NCBI GenBank assembly: GCA_011050525.1
Contig: DRFO01000017.1
Location: forward strand, 310,001 to 374,000
Direction: 5' to 3'
DNA: 64,000 bases
Source of the DNA: Halopseudomonas xinjiangensis
Lineage (GTDB): Bacteria > Pseudomonadota > Gammaproteobacteria > Pseudomonadales > Pseudomonadaceae
The position numbers were made by a program, and so were the translations under genes. Of the stretch, positions 19,783-28,682 are shown piece after piece. The notes under the pieces are model-generated. The model saw only the letters and a list, made by a program, of their open reading frames with translations. It was not told where the DNA came from and did not search any database. Each line of letters starts with the position of its first letter. Positions within the stretch are counted from its first letter, which is position 1.

Positions 19783-19911
19783 ATGTGTGACGGATCGCAC
19801 TGCTTGGCAGGATGCCGAGCCATGGATTGCCAGGAGGCAAGGTCGGGATGACCAGGACAGGGATGACGCATAAGGAAGAAAGAGTGGGCGGGTTTTCCCG
19901 CCCCTTTTTTT
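19783..19911 (+). ncRNA. rsmZ: RsmZ-type regulatory RNA (RsmA/CsrA sponge)
   Basis: Small RNA of about 129 bases that would sequester RsmA/CsrA and relieve translational repression of its targets. It holds eight GGA motifs. At least four sit in hairpin loops: GTGTGA-CGGA-TCGCAC, CTTGGC-AGGAT-GCCGAG, TTGCC-AGGA-GGCAA and GGTC-GGGAT-GACC. It ends in a terminator stem GGGCGGG-TTTT-CCCGCCC (19886-19903) followed by C and seven T. Its position next to fdxA, an upstream GacA box and the repeated AGGA loops all match RsmZ. Both ends are inferred. Overlapping reading frames on either strand are not genes. Confidence 0.9.
19886..19911 (+). terminator. Terminator of rsmZ
   Basis: A 7-bp all-GC stem (19886-19892 with 19897-19903, loop tttt) is followed by C and a T run. 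It forms the 3' end of the small RNA, 80 bases from the end of the convergent fdxA. Confidence 0.92.
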
Positions 19912-19990
19912 GTCTGAAATTTGTGCTCTGTTGCCTGTTCGGACACAAAAAAGGCCGGCGCGAGCCAGCCAGTTTTAGCGAAAAATTATC

Positions 19991-20314
19991 TCACCGCTCC
20001 AGATACTGCAATTTGTCAGGCACACCATCCCATTCCTCAGCGTCCGACGGGGATTCCTTCTTCTCGGTGATGTTTGGCCATATGTCTGCCAGTTCGGCGT
20101 TGAGTCCGGTAAATTCCTGCTGATCTTCTGGTACTTCATCTTCCGAAAAAATCGCGTTGGCCGGGCATTCCGGTTCACATAGAGCGCAATCGATGCACTC
20201 ATCAGGATGGATAACCAAAAAATTCGGGCCTTCATAAAAGCAATCGACAGGACAGACCTCAACGCAATCAGTGTATTTGCATTTGATGCAGTTGTCGGTA
20301 ACAACAAAAGTCAT
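19991..20314 (-). CDS. fdxA: 7Fe ferredoxin FdxA
   Basis: Small electron-transfer protein of 107 residues with one [3Fe-4S] and one [4Fe-4S] cluster. Cysteines at 9, 17 and 50 match the 3Fe site, and 21, 40, 43 and 46 the 4Fe site, as in Azotobacter ferredoxin I; Cys12 and Cys25 are extra. The C-terminal extension ([14 protein letters not shown]) is also typical. It is downstream of mutS on the same strand with a 142-base gap and convergent with rsmZ. The physiological partner is not evident. Confidence 0.95.
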   Translation of the reverse strand: MTFVVTDNCIKCKYTDCVEVCPVDCFYEGPNFLVIHPDECIDCALCEPECPANAIFSEDEVPEDQQEFTGLNAELADIWPNITEKKESPSDAEEWDGVPDKLQYLER

Positions 20315-20370
20315 GTGGGGGCTCCATCAGATCAGCGTGTCGCAATGTGGCGCGTAGTCTAGCAGTTTTT

Positions 20371-20394
20371 GCGGGCCGGTACAGTCTGGCCCGC
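20371..20394. repeat. Inverted repeat between mutS and fdxA
   Basis: GCGGGCC/GGCCCGC with a 10-base spacer lies in the 142-base gap. It lacks a T run on the minus strand, so it is not a clear terminator for mutS; an RNA-processing or pausing role is possible. Confidence 0.3.
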
Positions 20395-20456
20395 CGTTTT
20401 GCCGCATTTACGCGTATATCCAGGAAGTTAATGAAAATAAATATCATTTACGGAAA

Positions 20457-23030
20457 TCAGAGCATTTCATCTTTCCACTGGTATAACAGATCAAGCGCCT
20501 GTCGCGGGGTCAGTTCGTCAGGTTTGGTCAGCTGTAGCTGTTCGATTAATGGATGCGGAGCGCTGGCAAACAGATCGTTCTGCACCGGTTGATCCGTGGC
20601 ATAGATAGTACGCGCCTGCTGCGTAAGACTTTGCTGCTCGAGTTGAGCCAGGTGTTGCCGCGCCCGGTCTATCACCGCGCGCGGCACGCCGGCCAGTTGG
20701 GCCACCTGTAGTCCGTAGCTTTGACTGGCTGGTCCTGCTAATACGGTGTGCAGGAACACTATCCGTTCGTTATGTTCGGTGGCATTGAGATGGACATTGG
20801 CTACCCCGGGGTCTGTGTCCGCCAATCCGGTAAGTTCGAAGTAGTGCGTGGCGAAGAGGGTGAAAGCCCGCACCTTGGCGAGGTATTCAGCCGCAGACCA
20901 GGCGAGGGATAAACCGTCGAAGGTACTGGTACCACGCCCCACCTCATCCATCAGCACCAGACTGGCATCAGTGGCGTTGTGAAGGATATTTGCTGTTTCG
21001 CTCATTTCCACCATAAAGGTGGAGCGCCCGCCAGCCAGATCGTCGCTTGATCCTATGCGGGTGAATATGCGGTCCACGCACGAAAGCTCTACCTGCGCAG
21101 CCGGGACGTAACTGCCGATATGCGCAAGCAGCACGATGAGCGCTGTCTGGCGCATGTAAGTCGATTTGCCGCCCATGTTCGGACCGGTTATGACCAGCAT
21201 GCGAATCTCTGCATCCAGGCACAAACCGTTTGCAACAAAGGGATTGTCCAGCACCTTCTCCACGACCGGATGGCGCCCCTGGTGGATGATCATCTGGCTG
21301 CCTTCGACAAAGCGGGGTCGGCAGTAGTCCAGTGCGCCGGCCCGTTCGGCCAGGGTAGTCAGAACGTCAACCTCGGCAAGGCTCGCGGCGCTATCCTGCA
21401 AGGGGGCAAGCTCTTCATTAAGACGGTCCAGCAGTTCGTCGTATAACAGCTTTTCACGTGCCAGCGCCCGGCTGCGCGCAGACAGCGCCTTGTCTTCAAA
21501 GGTTTTCAGCTCCGGAGTGATAAAGCGTTCGGCGCCTTTGAGAGTCTGGCGGCGGATATAATCAATCGGTGCCTGATCAGCCTGCCCGCGTGAAAGCTCG
21601 ATGAAATAGCCGTGGACTCGATTGTATCCGACCTTGAGGGTGGACAGGCCGGTACGCTCGCGCTCGCGCGTTTCCAGGTCTATCAGATACTGGCCAGCGT
21701 TTTCGCTGATGTTCTGAAGCTCGTCAAGGTCCGCATCAAAGCCGGGCTTGATCACTCCGCCCTCACGAATCACCGCTGGCGGGTTATCAATGATCGCCCG
21801 ATCCAGCAGCTCTGCCAGTTCAGGGTAGGTTTGTATGCTGTCTGCAAGCTGGCGCAGGTGCTCGGCATCGATGGGTGTCAACGCATCCTGAAGCTGCGGC
21901 AGGGTAGCCAGCGCATCGCGCAGGCGAGCCATGTCCCGCGGCCGCGCAGACCGCAGCGCGATCCTGGCAAGAATTCTCTCAATGTCACCGATACCCTTCA
22001 GGATCGGTTGCAGGTCTTCGTGGTGATGCTGATCAAGCAGGGCGGCAATACTTTCCTGGCGCGCCTGGAGCACAGCCATATCGCGCAACGGTCGGTTGAG
22101 CCAGCGCGACAACAAGCGACTACCCATGGCTGTGGCGGTCTGATCGAGCACATCGAGCAAGGTGTTTTCGCGGCCTCCGGCAAGGTTCGCATCGATCTCC
22201 AGGTTGCGCCGGCTTGCTCCGTCGATGATAACGCTATCCTCAAAGCGCTCCTGGACGATCCCCCGTATATGCGGCAGGGCGGTGCGCTGGGTCTCCTTGG
22301 CATAGCACATCAAAGCGCCGGCAGCGCCCAGACCGAGCGTCAAACCGGCGCAGCCAAATCCTGCCAGATCTTTGGTTGCGAATTGCTGGGTCAGTGCCTT
22401 GAATGCACTGTCCTGATCAAATTCCCACGGTGCGCGGCGGCGCACGGCACGCCGCCGCTCTATGGGCGTATTGCTTTCCCAGTCATCAGGAATCAGCAGT
22501 TCGGCGGGCGCCAGCCGCTCAAGCTCGCCGAGCAGGGTCTCCCACCCTCGCAGCTCCATAGTGGTAAAACGCCCACTGTTGATGTCCAGCGTCGCCAGCC
22601 CAAAGGCGCGTTCGCTGCCCACCAGGGCGGCCAGAAGATTGTCTCTGCGTTCGTCCAGTAACGCTTCGTCACTCACGGTGCCGGGGGTGAGAATGCGAAC
22701 TACCTGGCGGTCTACGGGTCCCTTGCTGGTAGCGGGGTCGCCAATCTGTTCGCAGATGACTACCGATTCACCCAGCTTCACCAGTTTTGCCAGGTACCCC
22801 TCGGCGGCATGAAATGGAATGCCGGCCATCGGAATGGGCTGGCCCCCGGATTGGCCCCGCGCCGTCAGCGTGATGTCGAGTAATCGAGCAGCCTTTTTGG
22901 CGTCGTCATAAAACAGCTCGTAGAAATCACCCATCCGATAGAACATCAATTGTTCCGGATGCTGCTGTTTGATGCCGAAATATTGCGTCATCATGGGGGT
23001 GTGGCTGGTGGACTTGTCGGCGCGGGTCAT
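20457..23030 (-). CDS. mutS: DNA mismatch repair protein MutS
   Basis: ATPase that recognises mismatches and small loops and recruits MutL. The 857-residue protein is the normal length. The mismatch-probing Phe-X-Glu is Phe36/Glu38 in [12 protein letters not shown], the same numbering as E. coli. The ATPase has Walker [14 protein letters not shown], then the Walker B/signature region [18 protein letters not shown] and ATHYFELT. The ATG at 23030 follows AGGGA by six bases; an opening 15 codons upstream is out of family. It is divergent from the pncC/cinA-recA-recX unit, a conserved DNA-repair neighbourhood in Pseudomonas. Confidence 0.97.
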   Translation of the reverse strand: MTRADKSTSHTPMMTQYFGIKQQHPEQLMFYRMGDFYELFYDDAKKAARLLDITLTARGQSGGQPIPMAGIPFHAAEGYLAKLVKLGESVVICEQIGDPATSKGPVDRQVVRILTPGTVSDEALLDERRDNLLAALVGSERAFGLATLDINSGRFTTMELRGWETLLGELERLAPAELLIPDDWESNTPIERRRAVRRRAPWEFDQDSAFKALTQQFATKDLAGFGCAGLTLGLGAAGALMCYAKETQRTALPHIRGIVQERFEDSVIIDGASRRNLEIDANLAGGRENTLLDVLDQTATAMGSRLLSRWLNRPLRDMAVLQARQESIAALLDQHHHEDLQPILKGIGDIERILARIALRSARPRDMARLRDALATLPQLQDALTPIDAEHLRQLADSIQTYPELAELLDRAIIDNPPAVIREGGVIKPGFDADLDELQNISENAGQYLIDLETRERERTGLSTLKVGYNRVHGYFIELSRGQADQAPIDYIRRQTLKGAERFITPELKTFEDKALSARSRALAREKLLYDELLDRLNEELAPLQDSAASLAEVDVLTTLAERAGALDYCRPRFVEGSQMIIHQGRHPVVEKVLDNPFVANGLCLDAEIRMLVITGPNMGGKSTYMRQTALIVLLAHIGSYVPAAQVELSCVDRIFTRIGSSDDLAGGRSTFMVEMSETANILHNATDASLVLMDEVGRGTSTFDGLSLAWSAAEYLAKVRAFTLFATHYFELTGLADTDPGVANVHLNATEHNERIVFLHTVLAGPASQSYGLQVAQLAGVPRAVIDRARQHLAQLEQQSLTQQARTIYATDQPVQNDLFASAPHPLIEQLQLTKPDELTPRQALDLLYQWKDEML

Positions 23031-23129
23031 GCAAATCCCTGGTTCCGTGGCTTGGGTTGGTATCTGGCCGGCCATAGTCTACGCAATGCGGTGCCGGCTT
23101 TTAAGCGCAATATATAGAGGTGACGAAGA

Positions 23130-23651
23130 ATGTCTCAATATGACCCCCTGATTGATTCGGTAGCGGCTCGCCTGGGCAATGGATTAAGGCGTCTTGATTT
23201 GCAGGTCACTACTGCGGAGTCCTGCACCGGTGGCGGAATAGCCGAGGCCATAACCCGGGTCAGCGGCAGCTCCGCCTGGTTCGAAACCGGCTTCGTTACC
23301 TACGCCAATCGTAGCAAGTCGCACTGGCTGGGAGTCAGTGAGCAGGACCTTGCCACCCATGGGGCAGTCAGCGAGCAGGTCGTCCGCGCCATGGCCCTGG
23401 GGGCGCTGGAGGCTGCGGACGCTGATCTGGCGGTAGCGGTCAGCGGTGTTGCCGGCCCGGAAGGAGGTACTCCCGAGAAGCCAGTAGGTACTGTCTGGTT
23501 TGCCTGGGCGGTGCGCGGACGCGGGGTCGTCAGTCATTGCAAGAGAATGCAAGGCAGCCGCCGGGAGGTGCGCGCCCATACCGTGCTCAAGGCATTGGAA
23601 GGGCTAGTCATCGAAGTTGAACGCGAAGCTGTGAACCGATTATCGTCCTGA
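23130..23651 (+). CDS. pncC: Nicotinamide-nucleotide amidohydrolase (CinA C-terminal family)
   Basis: Deamidates nicotinamide mononucleotide to nicotinate mononucleotide, recycling the NMN released by DNA ligase. The 173-residue protein is the stand-alone CinA C-terminal domain. It contains TAESCTGGGIAEAIT (active-site Ser region), GFVTYANRSKSHWLGV, AVAVSGVAGPEGGT and PVGTVWFAW, all near-invariant. GAGG precedes the ATG at 23130. It sits 110 bases upstream of recA, the common arrangement in gammaproteobacteria. It is often annotated cinA, although the N-terminal half of full CinA is absent. Confidence 0.93.
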   Translation: MSQYDPLIDSVAARLGNGLRRLDLQVTTAESCTGGGIAEAITRVSGSSAWFETGFVTYANRSKSHWLGVSEQDLATHGAVSEQVVRAMALGALEAADADLAVAVSGVAGPEGGTPEKPVGTVWFAWAVRGRGVVSHCKRMQGSRREVRAHTVLKALEGLVIEVEREAVNRLSS

Positions 23652-23693
23652 CCAAATAGGGGGTAGGCGAGGGGCATCTTCTATGGAATAATA

Positions 23694-23709
23694 CTGACCA
23701 AATATACAG
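23694..23709 (+). promoter_or_regulatory. LexA operator (SOS box) of recA
   Basis: The 16-base element has CTG and CAG ends ten bases apart with an AT-rich core (CTGACCAAATATACAG), close to the CTGT-N8-ACAG consensus with one mismatch. It lies just after an AATAAT-like -10 element and would overlap the start of recA transcription. The recA ATG is 52 bases downstream. Confidence 0.82.
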
Positions 23710-23761
23710 TAGTTTTTCCAGATCGGGCGCTAAAGCACCCGCCACTCCAAGAGGATGCACA

Positions 23762-24802
23762 ATGGACGACAACAAAAAGAAGGCGCTTGCTGCGGCTTTG
23801 AGTCAGATTGAACGTCAGTTTGGCAAGGGCGCGGTGATGCGCATGGGTGACCAGGAACGCATGGCTATCCCGTCGATCTCGACTGGTTCCCTGGGCCTGG
23901 ATATCGCGCTGGGTCTGGGCGGTCTGCCCAAGGGTAGAATCGTTGAAATCTATGGCCCTGAATCCTCGGGTAAAACCACGCTGACCCTTTCGGTTATCGC
24001 CCAGGCTCAGAAGCAGGGCGCTACATGCGCCTTCGTGGACGCCGAGCACGCCCTTGATCCCGAATATGCCGGTAAATTGGGCGTCAACGTAGATGACCTG
24101 CTGGTATCGCAGCCGGACACCGGTGAGCAAGCCCTCGAAATCACCGATATGCTGGTACGCTCCAACGCGGTAGACGTCATCATCATCGACTCGGTCGCCG
24201 CCTTGGTGCCAAAGGCCGAAATCGAAGGCGAGATGGGCGATCACCATGTGGGTGTTCAGGCCCGTCTGATGTCCCAGGCCCTGCGGAAAATTACCGGTAA
24301 CATCAAGAATGCCAACTGTCTGGTCATCTTCATTAACCAGATCCGTATGAAAATCGGCGTAATGTTCGGCAACCCGGAAACCACCACCGGCGGGAACGCG
24401 CTGAAATTCTATTCATCTGTGCGGCTGGATATTCGCCGTACCGGTGCGGTCAAGGAAGGCGACGAAGTCGTTGGTAGCGAAACCCGTGTCAAGGTGGTCA
24501 AGAACAAGGTAGCGCCTCCGTTCCGCCAGGCAGAGTTCCAGATTCTTTATGGCCAGGGCATTTATCACAATGCCGAGATTATTGATCTGGGCGTCCAGAT
24601 CGGGTTGGTCGAAAAAGCCGGTGCCTGGTACAGCTACAAGGGCAGCAAGATTGGTCAGGGCAAGGCCAATGCGGCCAAATATCTGGCGGATAACCAGGCC
24701 ATTGCGGACGAAATAGAAAAATCCATCCGCGACCAGTTGTTGCCGAAACCAGTCAAGCCGGGTGCGACATTGGTTGAGGATAACGCCGAAGCCGACGCCT
24801 GA
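23762..24802 (+). CDS. recA: Recombinase RecA
   Basis: DNA strand-exchange ATPase and SOS co-protease. The 346-residue protein has the N-terminal helix, Walker [13 protein letters not shown] (about residues 67-78), Walker [11 protein letters not shown], the L1/L2 DNA-binding loops ([10 protein letters not shown] and [16 protein letters not shown]) and an acidic C-terminal tail ending NAEADA. An SOS box upstream indicates LexA control. recX follows 18 bases downstream and so is likely read from the same transcript. Confidence 0.98.
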   Translation: MDDNKKKALAAALSQIERQFGKGAVMRMGDQERMAIPSISTGSLGLDIALGLGGLPKGRIVEIYGPESSGKTTLTLSVIAQAQKQGATCAFVDAEHALDPEYAGKLGVNVDDLLVSQPDTGEQALEITDMLVRSNAVDVIIIDSVAALVPKAEIEGEMGDHHVGVQARLMSQALRKITGNIKNANCLVIFINQIRMKIGVMFGNPETTTGGNALKFYSSVRLDIRRTGAVKEGDEVVGSETRVKVVKNKVAPPFRQAEFQILYGQGIYHNAEIIDLGVQIGLVEKAGAWYSYKGSKIGQGKANAAKYLADNQAIADEIEKSIRDQLLPKPVKPGATLVEDNAEADA

Positions 24803-24820
24803 TAGAGTCTTGCTTGAATC

Positions 24821-25264
24821 ATGTTTGGCAAGAAAGGTCTCGATACTCCGATAGCAATACGCCGCACCGCGCTGGATCTACTGGCGCGGCGTGAGCATAC
24901 CTATACTGAATTGCAGCGCAAGCTGCTCCAGCGCGGGGCGACAAGCGAGCAGATTGGGGTCGAGCTTGATCGATTGCAGACCGACGGTTTACTGAGTAAC
25001 GAGCGTTTTTGTGAAGCCTACGTGCATGCCCGGAGCCAACGCGGCTTCGGGCCGCAACGGTTGCGAGAAGAGCTACGGCAGCGCGGTGTTTCTGCAAGCA
25101 TGATCGAAACTACCTTCAGGGATGGCTCCTGGGACTGGCAACAGCTAGCACAGACTACATTTCAAAAGAGATTTCCGGAAGGCCCTGCGCGTGACGCCAA
25201 GGAGCGTGCCCGACAACTGCGCTTCATGCAGTATCGCGGATTTGCTGATTTTCAGGCTGATTGA
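24821..25264 (+). CDS. recX: Recombination regulatory protein RecX
   Basis: Small helical protein that inhibits RecA filament extension. The 147-residue protein shows the RecX three-helix repeats: LDLLARREHTYTELQRKLLQRG, then DGLLSNERFCEAYVHARSQRGFGPQRL, and a final LRFMQYRGF. Length is typical. It has no obvious ribosome binding site and probably relies on read-through from recA, 18 bases upstream. Its last 41 bases overlap, in antisense, the end of the LOG-family gene, so the two coding ends share DNA. Confidence 0.93.
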   Translation: MFGKKGLDTPIAIRRTALDLLARREHTYTELQRKLLQRGATSEQIGVELDRLQTDGLLSNERFCEAYVHARSQRGFGPQRLREELRQRGVSASMIETTFRDGSWDWQQLAQTTFQKRFPEGPARDAKERARQLRFMQYRGFADFQAD

Positions 25265-26312
25265 CGAAATCAATCAGTTTGCGCAACGTTCCGTGGTCGC
25301 GCCCATTGAATACAAAGCTGAGCCTCGCTAATTCCTGCAGTTCTGGCTCGTCGGACTGGTCGGCTGGACCAGTTGCCTGGGTAAATCCGGGTTCCAGACA
25401 AATACGTGCGAAGGTCTGGTTGATGTGTTGCAGCGCTCTGTCCGTCAAAGGACGGTTCAAACGCATCACATACTGACCGTCATTCCATCGCGCTGAATGA
25501 TAGTTGCTGTAGAAATCAAGAATGTTCTGCATCGCCTCAGCTGGAGAACTGACGAGGGTCACAAGGTTCAGATCGGTCTCGACGATGTAGGCATTGTCAC
25601 AAAGTTGATGCTTGAAAAACTCCATCAGACTCGACCAGTATCGTCCACCAGGCACATCCAGGAGAATGACCGGCACAACGGGACTCTTTCCTGTTTGAAT
25701 CAGGGTAATTACTTCAAGGGTCTCATCCAGGGTACCAAAGCCACCGGGGCAAAGGATCAGCGCTTCAGCCTCTTTCACAAAGAACAGCTTGCGTAGAAAG
25801 AAGAATTTGAAGGATAGGTCGTGGTCGGTGTCGTGGACTATGTCGTTCGAACGTTGTTCAAAGGGCAATGTGATATTGAAGCCAAGACTGTAGTCCAGCC
25901 CGGCGCCTTCATGGGCGGCGGCCATGATGCCAGCGCCGGCACCGGTAATGGTCATGAATTCATGCCTGGCCAGGGTCGCGCCCATTTCTTTAGCCAATAC
26001 ATAAAGATCATGGCTGACAGGCGTACGGGCTGACCCGAAAACCGTGACTTTGCGACGGCGCTTGAAGGTCTCCAGACGAGCAAACGCCTGTTCCATTTCC
26101 CGGATAGTCTGCAGCATAATCTTTGCGTCCCAGCGATTGCGCCCAGACTGAGCCATGCGCACAACCGCTGTGAGCATCTTATTGTATAGCGATGAATGAT
26201 CGCTTCGTCCGTGGCTTAGGCCAACCAGCTCTTCGATTTTCTGTTGCAGGCCAGTGGCGCCTGTCTGCACGTGGCGATTGAGATAGTCGACCTCTCCTAG
26301 TTCATCAGACAT
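25224..26312 (-). CDS. LOG family protein (cytokinin riboside 5'-monophosphate phosphoribohydrolase-like)
   Basis: Predicted nucleotide 5'-monophosphate nucleosidase of the lysine-decarboxylase-like Rossmann fold; proven members release the base from AMP or cytokinin ribotides. The 362-residue protein has a helical N-terminal third, then KVTVFGSARTP, MTITGAGAGIMAAAHEGA and the signature PGGFGTLDETLEVIT (PGGxGTxxE). A C-terminal extension of about 90 residues goes beyond small LOG proteins. AGGAG precedes the ATG at 26312 by five bases. True substrate is uncertain. The 3' end overlaps that of recX on the other strand. Confidence 0.88.
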   Translation of the reverse strand: MSDELGEVDYLNRHVQTGATGLQQKIEELVGLSHGRSDHSSLYNKMLTAVVRMAQSGRNRWDAKIMLQTIREMEQAFARLETFKRRRKVTVFGSARTPVSHDLYVLAKEMGATLARHEFMTITGAGAGIMAAAHEGAGLDYSLGFNITLPFEQRSNDIVHDTDHDLSFKFFFLRKLFFVKEAEALILCPGGFGTLDETLEVITLIQTGKSPVVPVILLDVPGGRYWSSLMEFFKHQLCDNAYIVETDLNLVTLVSSPAEAMQNILDFYSNYHSARWNDGQYVMRLNRPLTDRALQHINQTFARICLEPGFTQATGPADQSDEPELQELARLSFVFNGRDHGTLRKLIDFVNQPENQQIRDTA

Positions 26313-26391
26313 TCGTGCTCCTGTTTTCTATCGGCAGGCCCCTTCGCCCTTAAAACGGGGCGACGGTATATCCATCGCTCTCGGCAGGGGG

Positions 26392-26790
26392 TCACAAAGC
26401 CTGACAATGCTTCGCTATGAACTGTTGAGTCAGCACCGGTTGAGTGGAATCGGTTATGACGAAATGGTAGGTAAGCGTAGCGCCCAGATCGAGCAATCGA
26501 CGGTATTGCTGGTTTGCGCACACACTGGCCTGCAGCTGTGTCCTGACCAGTAACGGATTGGCTTGGAGATTCTCGGCATACGCGGTGTTGACCGATAGAA
26601 AATTTACCAGTTCGTTGCCGTCCACGGTGTACCCTTCGTCAACGATGTCCTCATTGATTGCTCGCGGTGTACCTTCGCTGCTCTGGGCAGCGACGTCTTC
26701 CAACGTCTCCTGGAGGCGCATTTCACGCAAGGAAGCCGCGGAAGCGGATAAGGCAATGAAAAACGCCATGAGTAAAATCAACCAGCGCAT
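26392..26790 (-). CDS. Small secreted protein (PA3611-like family)
   Basis: Secreted 132-residue protein with a signal peptide (MRWLILLMAFFIALSASA, cut before ASLRE). The mature part has two cysteines (CANQQY and KHCQAL) that could pair, and a mixed helix/strand pattern ending in LTYHFVITDSTQPVLTQQFIAKHC. It resembles the small periplasmic family that includes the quorum-regulated PA3611 of P. aeruginosa, which I recognise by pattern and by its place near erdR-type genes; this is tentative. GGAG lies six bases before the ATG at 26790. No function can be given. Confidence 0.65.
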   Translation of the reverse strand: MRWLILLMAFFIALSASAASLREMRLQETLEDVAAQSSEGTPRAINEDIVDEGYTVDGNELVNFLSVNTAYAENLQANPLLVRTQLQASVCANQQYRRLLDLGATLTYHFVITDSTQPVLTQQFIAKHCQAL

Positions 26791-26943
26791 GTATATCTCC
26801 AACAGAGTGTTCGGAAACGGAATGAGTGAAATATCAGACCGCAGGCCAGGCGACAGGTTCGTCCAACCCTGGTTCTGATAATCAAGAGTACCCGGCGTGG
26901 ATGCAAGTCAGAAGCCTTAATCATAGGAGGGTAGTGAACCCAG

Positions 26944-27555
26944 ATGTGTCCCGAGTGTGCGTTACCTACTGTTTATTGTGTCTGCTCATCAAGACCCCAG
27001 CTGGAGGCAAGCATCTGCTTCTGCCTGCTGATGGATTCCCGGGAGCCGAGCAAATCGAGTAATACGGGACGCTTGATAAAGAGCTGCCTGGCCGAGACGA
27101 AGGTATTCATATGGTCGAGAACGCAGCCAGACCAAGGGCTGATGGCGCTACTCGAGTCGTCGTATTGGCAGCCCTATCTGATTTTTCCTGGCGAGTATGC
27201 TGCGCCGCACCAGCAGGTGGTGGAGGCGTTGCCGGCATCTGCCCGAAGACCATTACTAATCATTCTGGACGCTACCTGGCTTCAAGCCCGGAAGATATTT
27301 CGCAAGAGCCCTTATCTTCAAGCTCTACCGGTGCTGAGTTTGCCGCGCGGGAATCCTTCGGCTTATCGGTTGCGTCGTTCACGCGAAGCAGCCCATCTAT
27401 GCACCGCCGAGGTAGCCATTGCTTGTCTGGGGTTGGCGGGTGAAAAGCGGCAGGCTGAGCTGCTTGACGATTACTTCGAAACGTTTTCAACGGCCTGGCT
27501 CGCTGCCCGCGACCGGAAGGCGGTCGGCAATCAGCTTGCCCTGAATGTTGTATAA
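26944..27555 (+). CDS. DTW domain protein (tRNA-uridine aminocarboxypropyltransferase)
   Basis: Predicted tRNA-modifying enzyme that adds a 3-amino-3-carboxypropyl group to uridine from S-adenosylmethionine. The 203-residue protein begins with a cysteine cluster CPECALPTVYCVC typical of the family. It carries the DxTW motif as DATWLQARKIFRKS (about residue 108 onward), then LPRGNPSAYRLRRS and ACLGL. The ATG at 26944 is the first possible start, since an in-frame stop lies at 26935-26937. AGGAGGG is upstream, though at a long spacing of 12. It is convergent with the EamA gene across 15 bases. Confidence 0.85.
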   Translation: MCPECALPTVYCVCSSRPQLEASICFCLLMDSREPSKSSNTGRLIKSCLAETKVFIWSRTQPDQGLMALLESSYWQPYLIFPGEYAAPHQQVVEALPASARRPLLIILDATWLQARKIFRKSPYLQALPVLSLPRGNPSAYRLRRSREAAHLCTAEVAIACLGLAGEKRQAELLDDYFETFSTAWLAARDRKAVGNQLALNVV

Positions 27556-27570
27556 CGTCGCGCAGAGCAG

Positions 27571-28497
27571 TCAGTGGTGGCCGGCTGGCTCCTGTTGTAC
27601 GGGAGCGTCTCGCCTGCGGCCGAGGTAAATGGGTACCAGCTGTGCCACAAGCATGCCAGCCAGCATCAACGCGCATCCTGCCAAACCGCGGGTTGACAGG
27701 GACTCTCCCAGAATCAGCCAGGCGGCGATGGCGGCGAAGACGGCTTCAAAACTCAGAATAATAGCTGCATGGGATGTGATAGCGTCTTTCTGAGCCACCA
27801 CTTGCAAAGTGAAACCGATTCCGACCGCCAGCAAGCCCCCATAGAGGATCGACGGGCCGGCGAGTAAAACGTCCGCCCAGATCAGCTCCTCAAAGATGAC
27901 TGCCAACAACAGGCTGATGAACGCACAGACCACGAACTGTAGAAACGCAACGCGGATCGGGTCATACCGGCTGGCGAGCGATCCTACCAAAAGCACGTGG
28001 ACAGCCCAGCAGGCCGCGCCGATCAGTTGCAGCCAGTCGCCTGACGCCACGCTGTAATCATCATTCACACTTAGCAGTAGCATGCCTGTCAGTGCCATGA
28101 GCGCGCCGGTCCAGGTTCCGAGTCCTGTGCGCATACCGATGAACAGCCCGAACACCGGAACCAGAATGACATAGAGGCCCGTAATGAATCCCGAGTTGGT
28201 CACCGTGGTGAACATCAAACCTATCTGCTGAAGGTTGATGCCCAGGGTCAACACCCCACCCAGCAGCAGGCTGCCCACCAACATCGGCCGGCTGAAGCTG
28301 CGGTGAACTTCAGCCGCCTGCGGGCGGGCCAGGAGTACCAGCGGCAAGACTACCAAAGCCCCGAGCAAAAACCGCAAGCCCGTGTAGAGAAAGGGCCCGA
28401 TATGTTCCATCCCAAGGGATTGAGCTACAAAGGTGCTCCCCCAGATAAGGGCTGTGATCAACATCAGGGCGTCGGCCCGGTAGGCGCGTAAATTCAT
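27571..28497 (-). CDS. EamA/DMT family exporter
   Basis: Inner-membrane transporter of the drug/metabolite superfamily, 308 residues with ten predicted spans in two EamA repeats (about 8-140 and 155-290). Family features include LITALIWGSTFVAQ at the N-terminus, PFLYTGLRFLLGALV, and in the second repeat ILSFEAVFAAIAAWLILGE. The start is the ATG at 28497 (MNLRAYRADA); the 24 extra codons upstream are Cys/Arg-rich and unlike the family. The substrate cannot be told. It is divergent from crbR. Confidence 0.88.
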   Translation of the reverse strand: MNLRAYRADALMLITALIWGSTFVAQSLGMEHIGPFLYTGLRFLLGALVVLPLVLLARPQAAEVHRSFSRPMLVGSLLLGGVLTLGINLQQIGLMFTTVTNSGFITGLYVILVPVFGLFIGMRTGLGTWTGALMALTGMLLLSVNDDYSVASGDWLQLIGAACWAVHVLLVGSLASRYDPIRVAFLQFVVCAFISLLLAVIFEELIWADVLLAGPSILYGGLLAVGIGFTLQVVAQKDAITSHAAIILSFEAVFAAIAAWLILGESLSTRGLAGCALMLAGMLVAQLVPIYLGRRRDAPVQQEPAGHH

Positions 28498-28682
28498 GGC
28501 AAGCTTCTTCTGGCAGAGGGAGCGGATTATGCTGGAATCAGAGCGGTCGGGACAGGTACAGATAGGCACCGGTAGAGGAAAGTTGAATTGACGTGAAGAC
28601 CTCTAACTGGCAGGCTTCATGCAGCCTCTGAAAGCAAAGTGCAATCCCTGTACATAACAATAATTTGAAGCGGAATCCAGGC

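Noticed and set aside
19691-20123. Reading frames of 85 and 103 codons over the rsmZ region
   Set aside because: They cross the GGA hairpins and the terminator of the small RNA, have no ribosome binding site, and show no protein-like composition.
21612-22661. A 349-codon plus-strand frame within mutS
   Set aside because: Antisense shadow of mutS, which has complete family motifs throughout.
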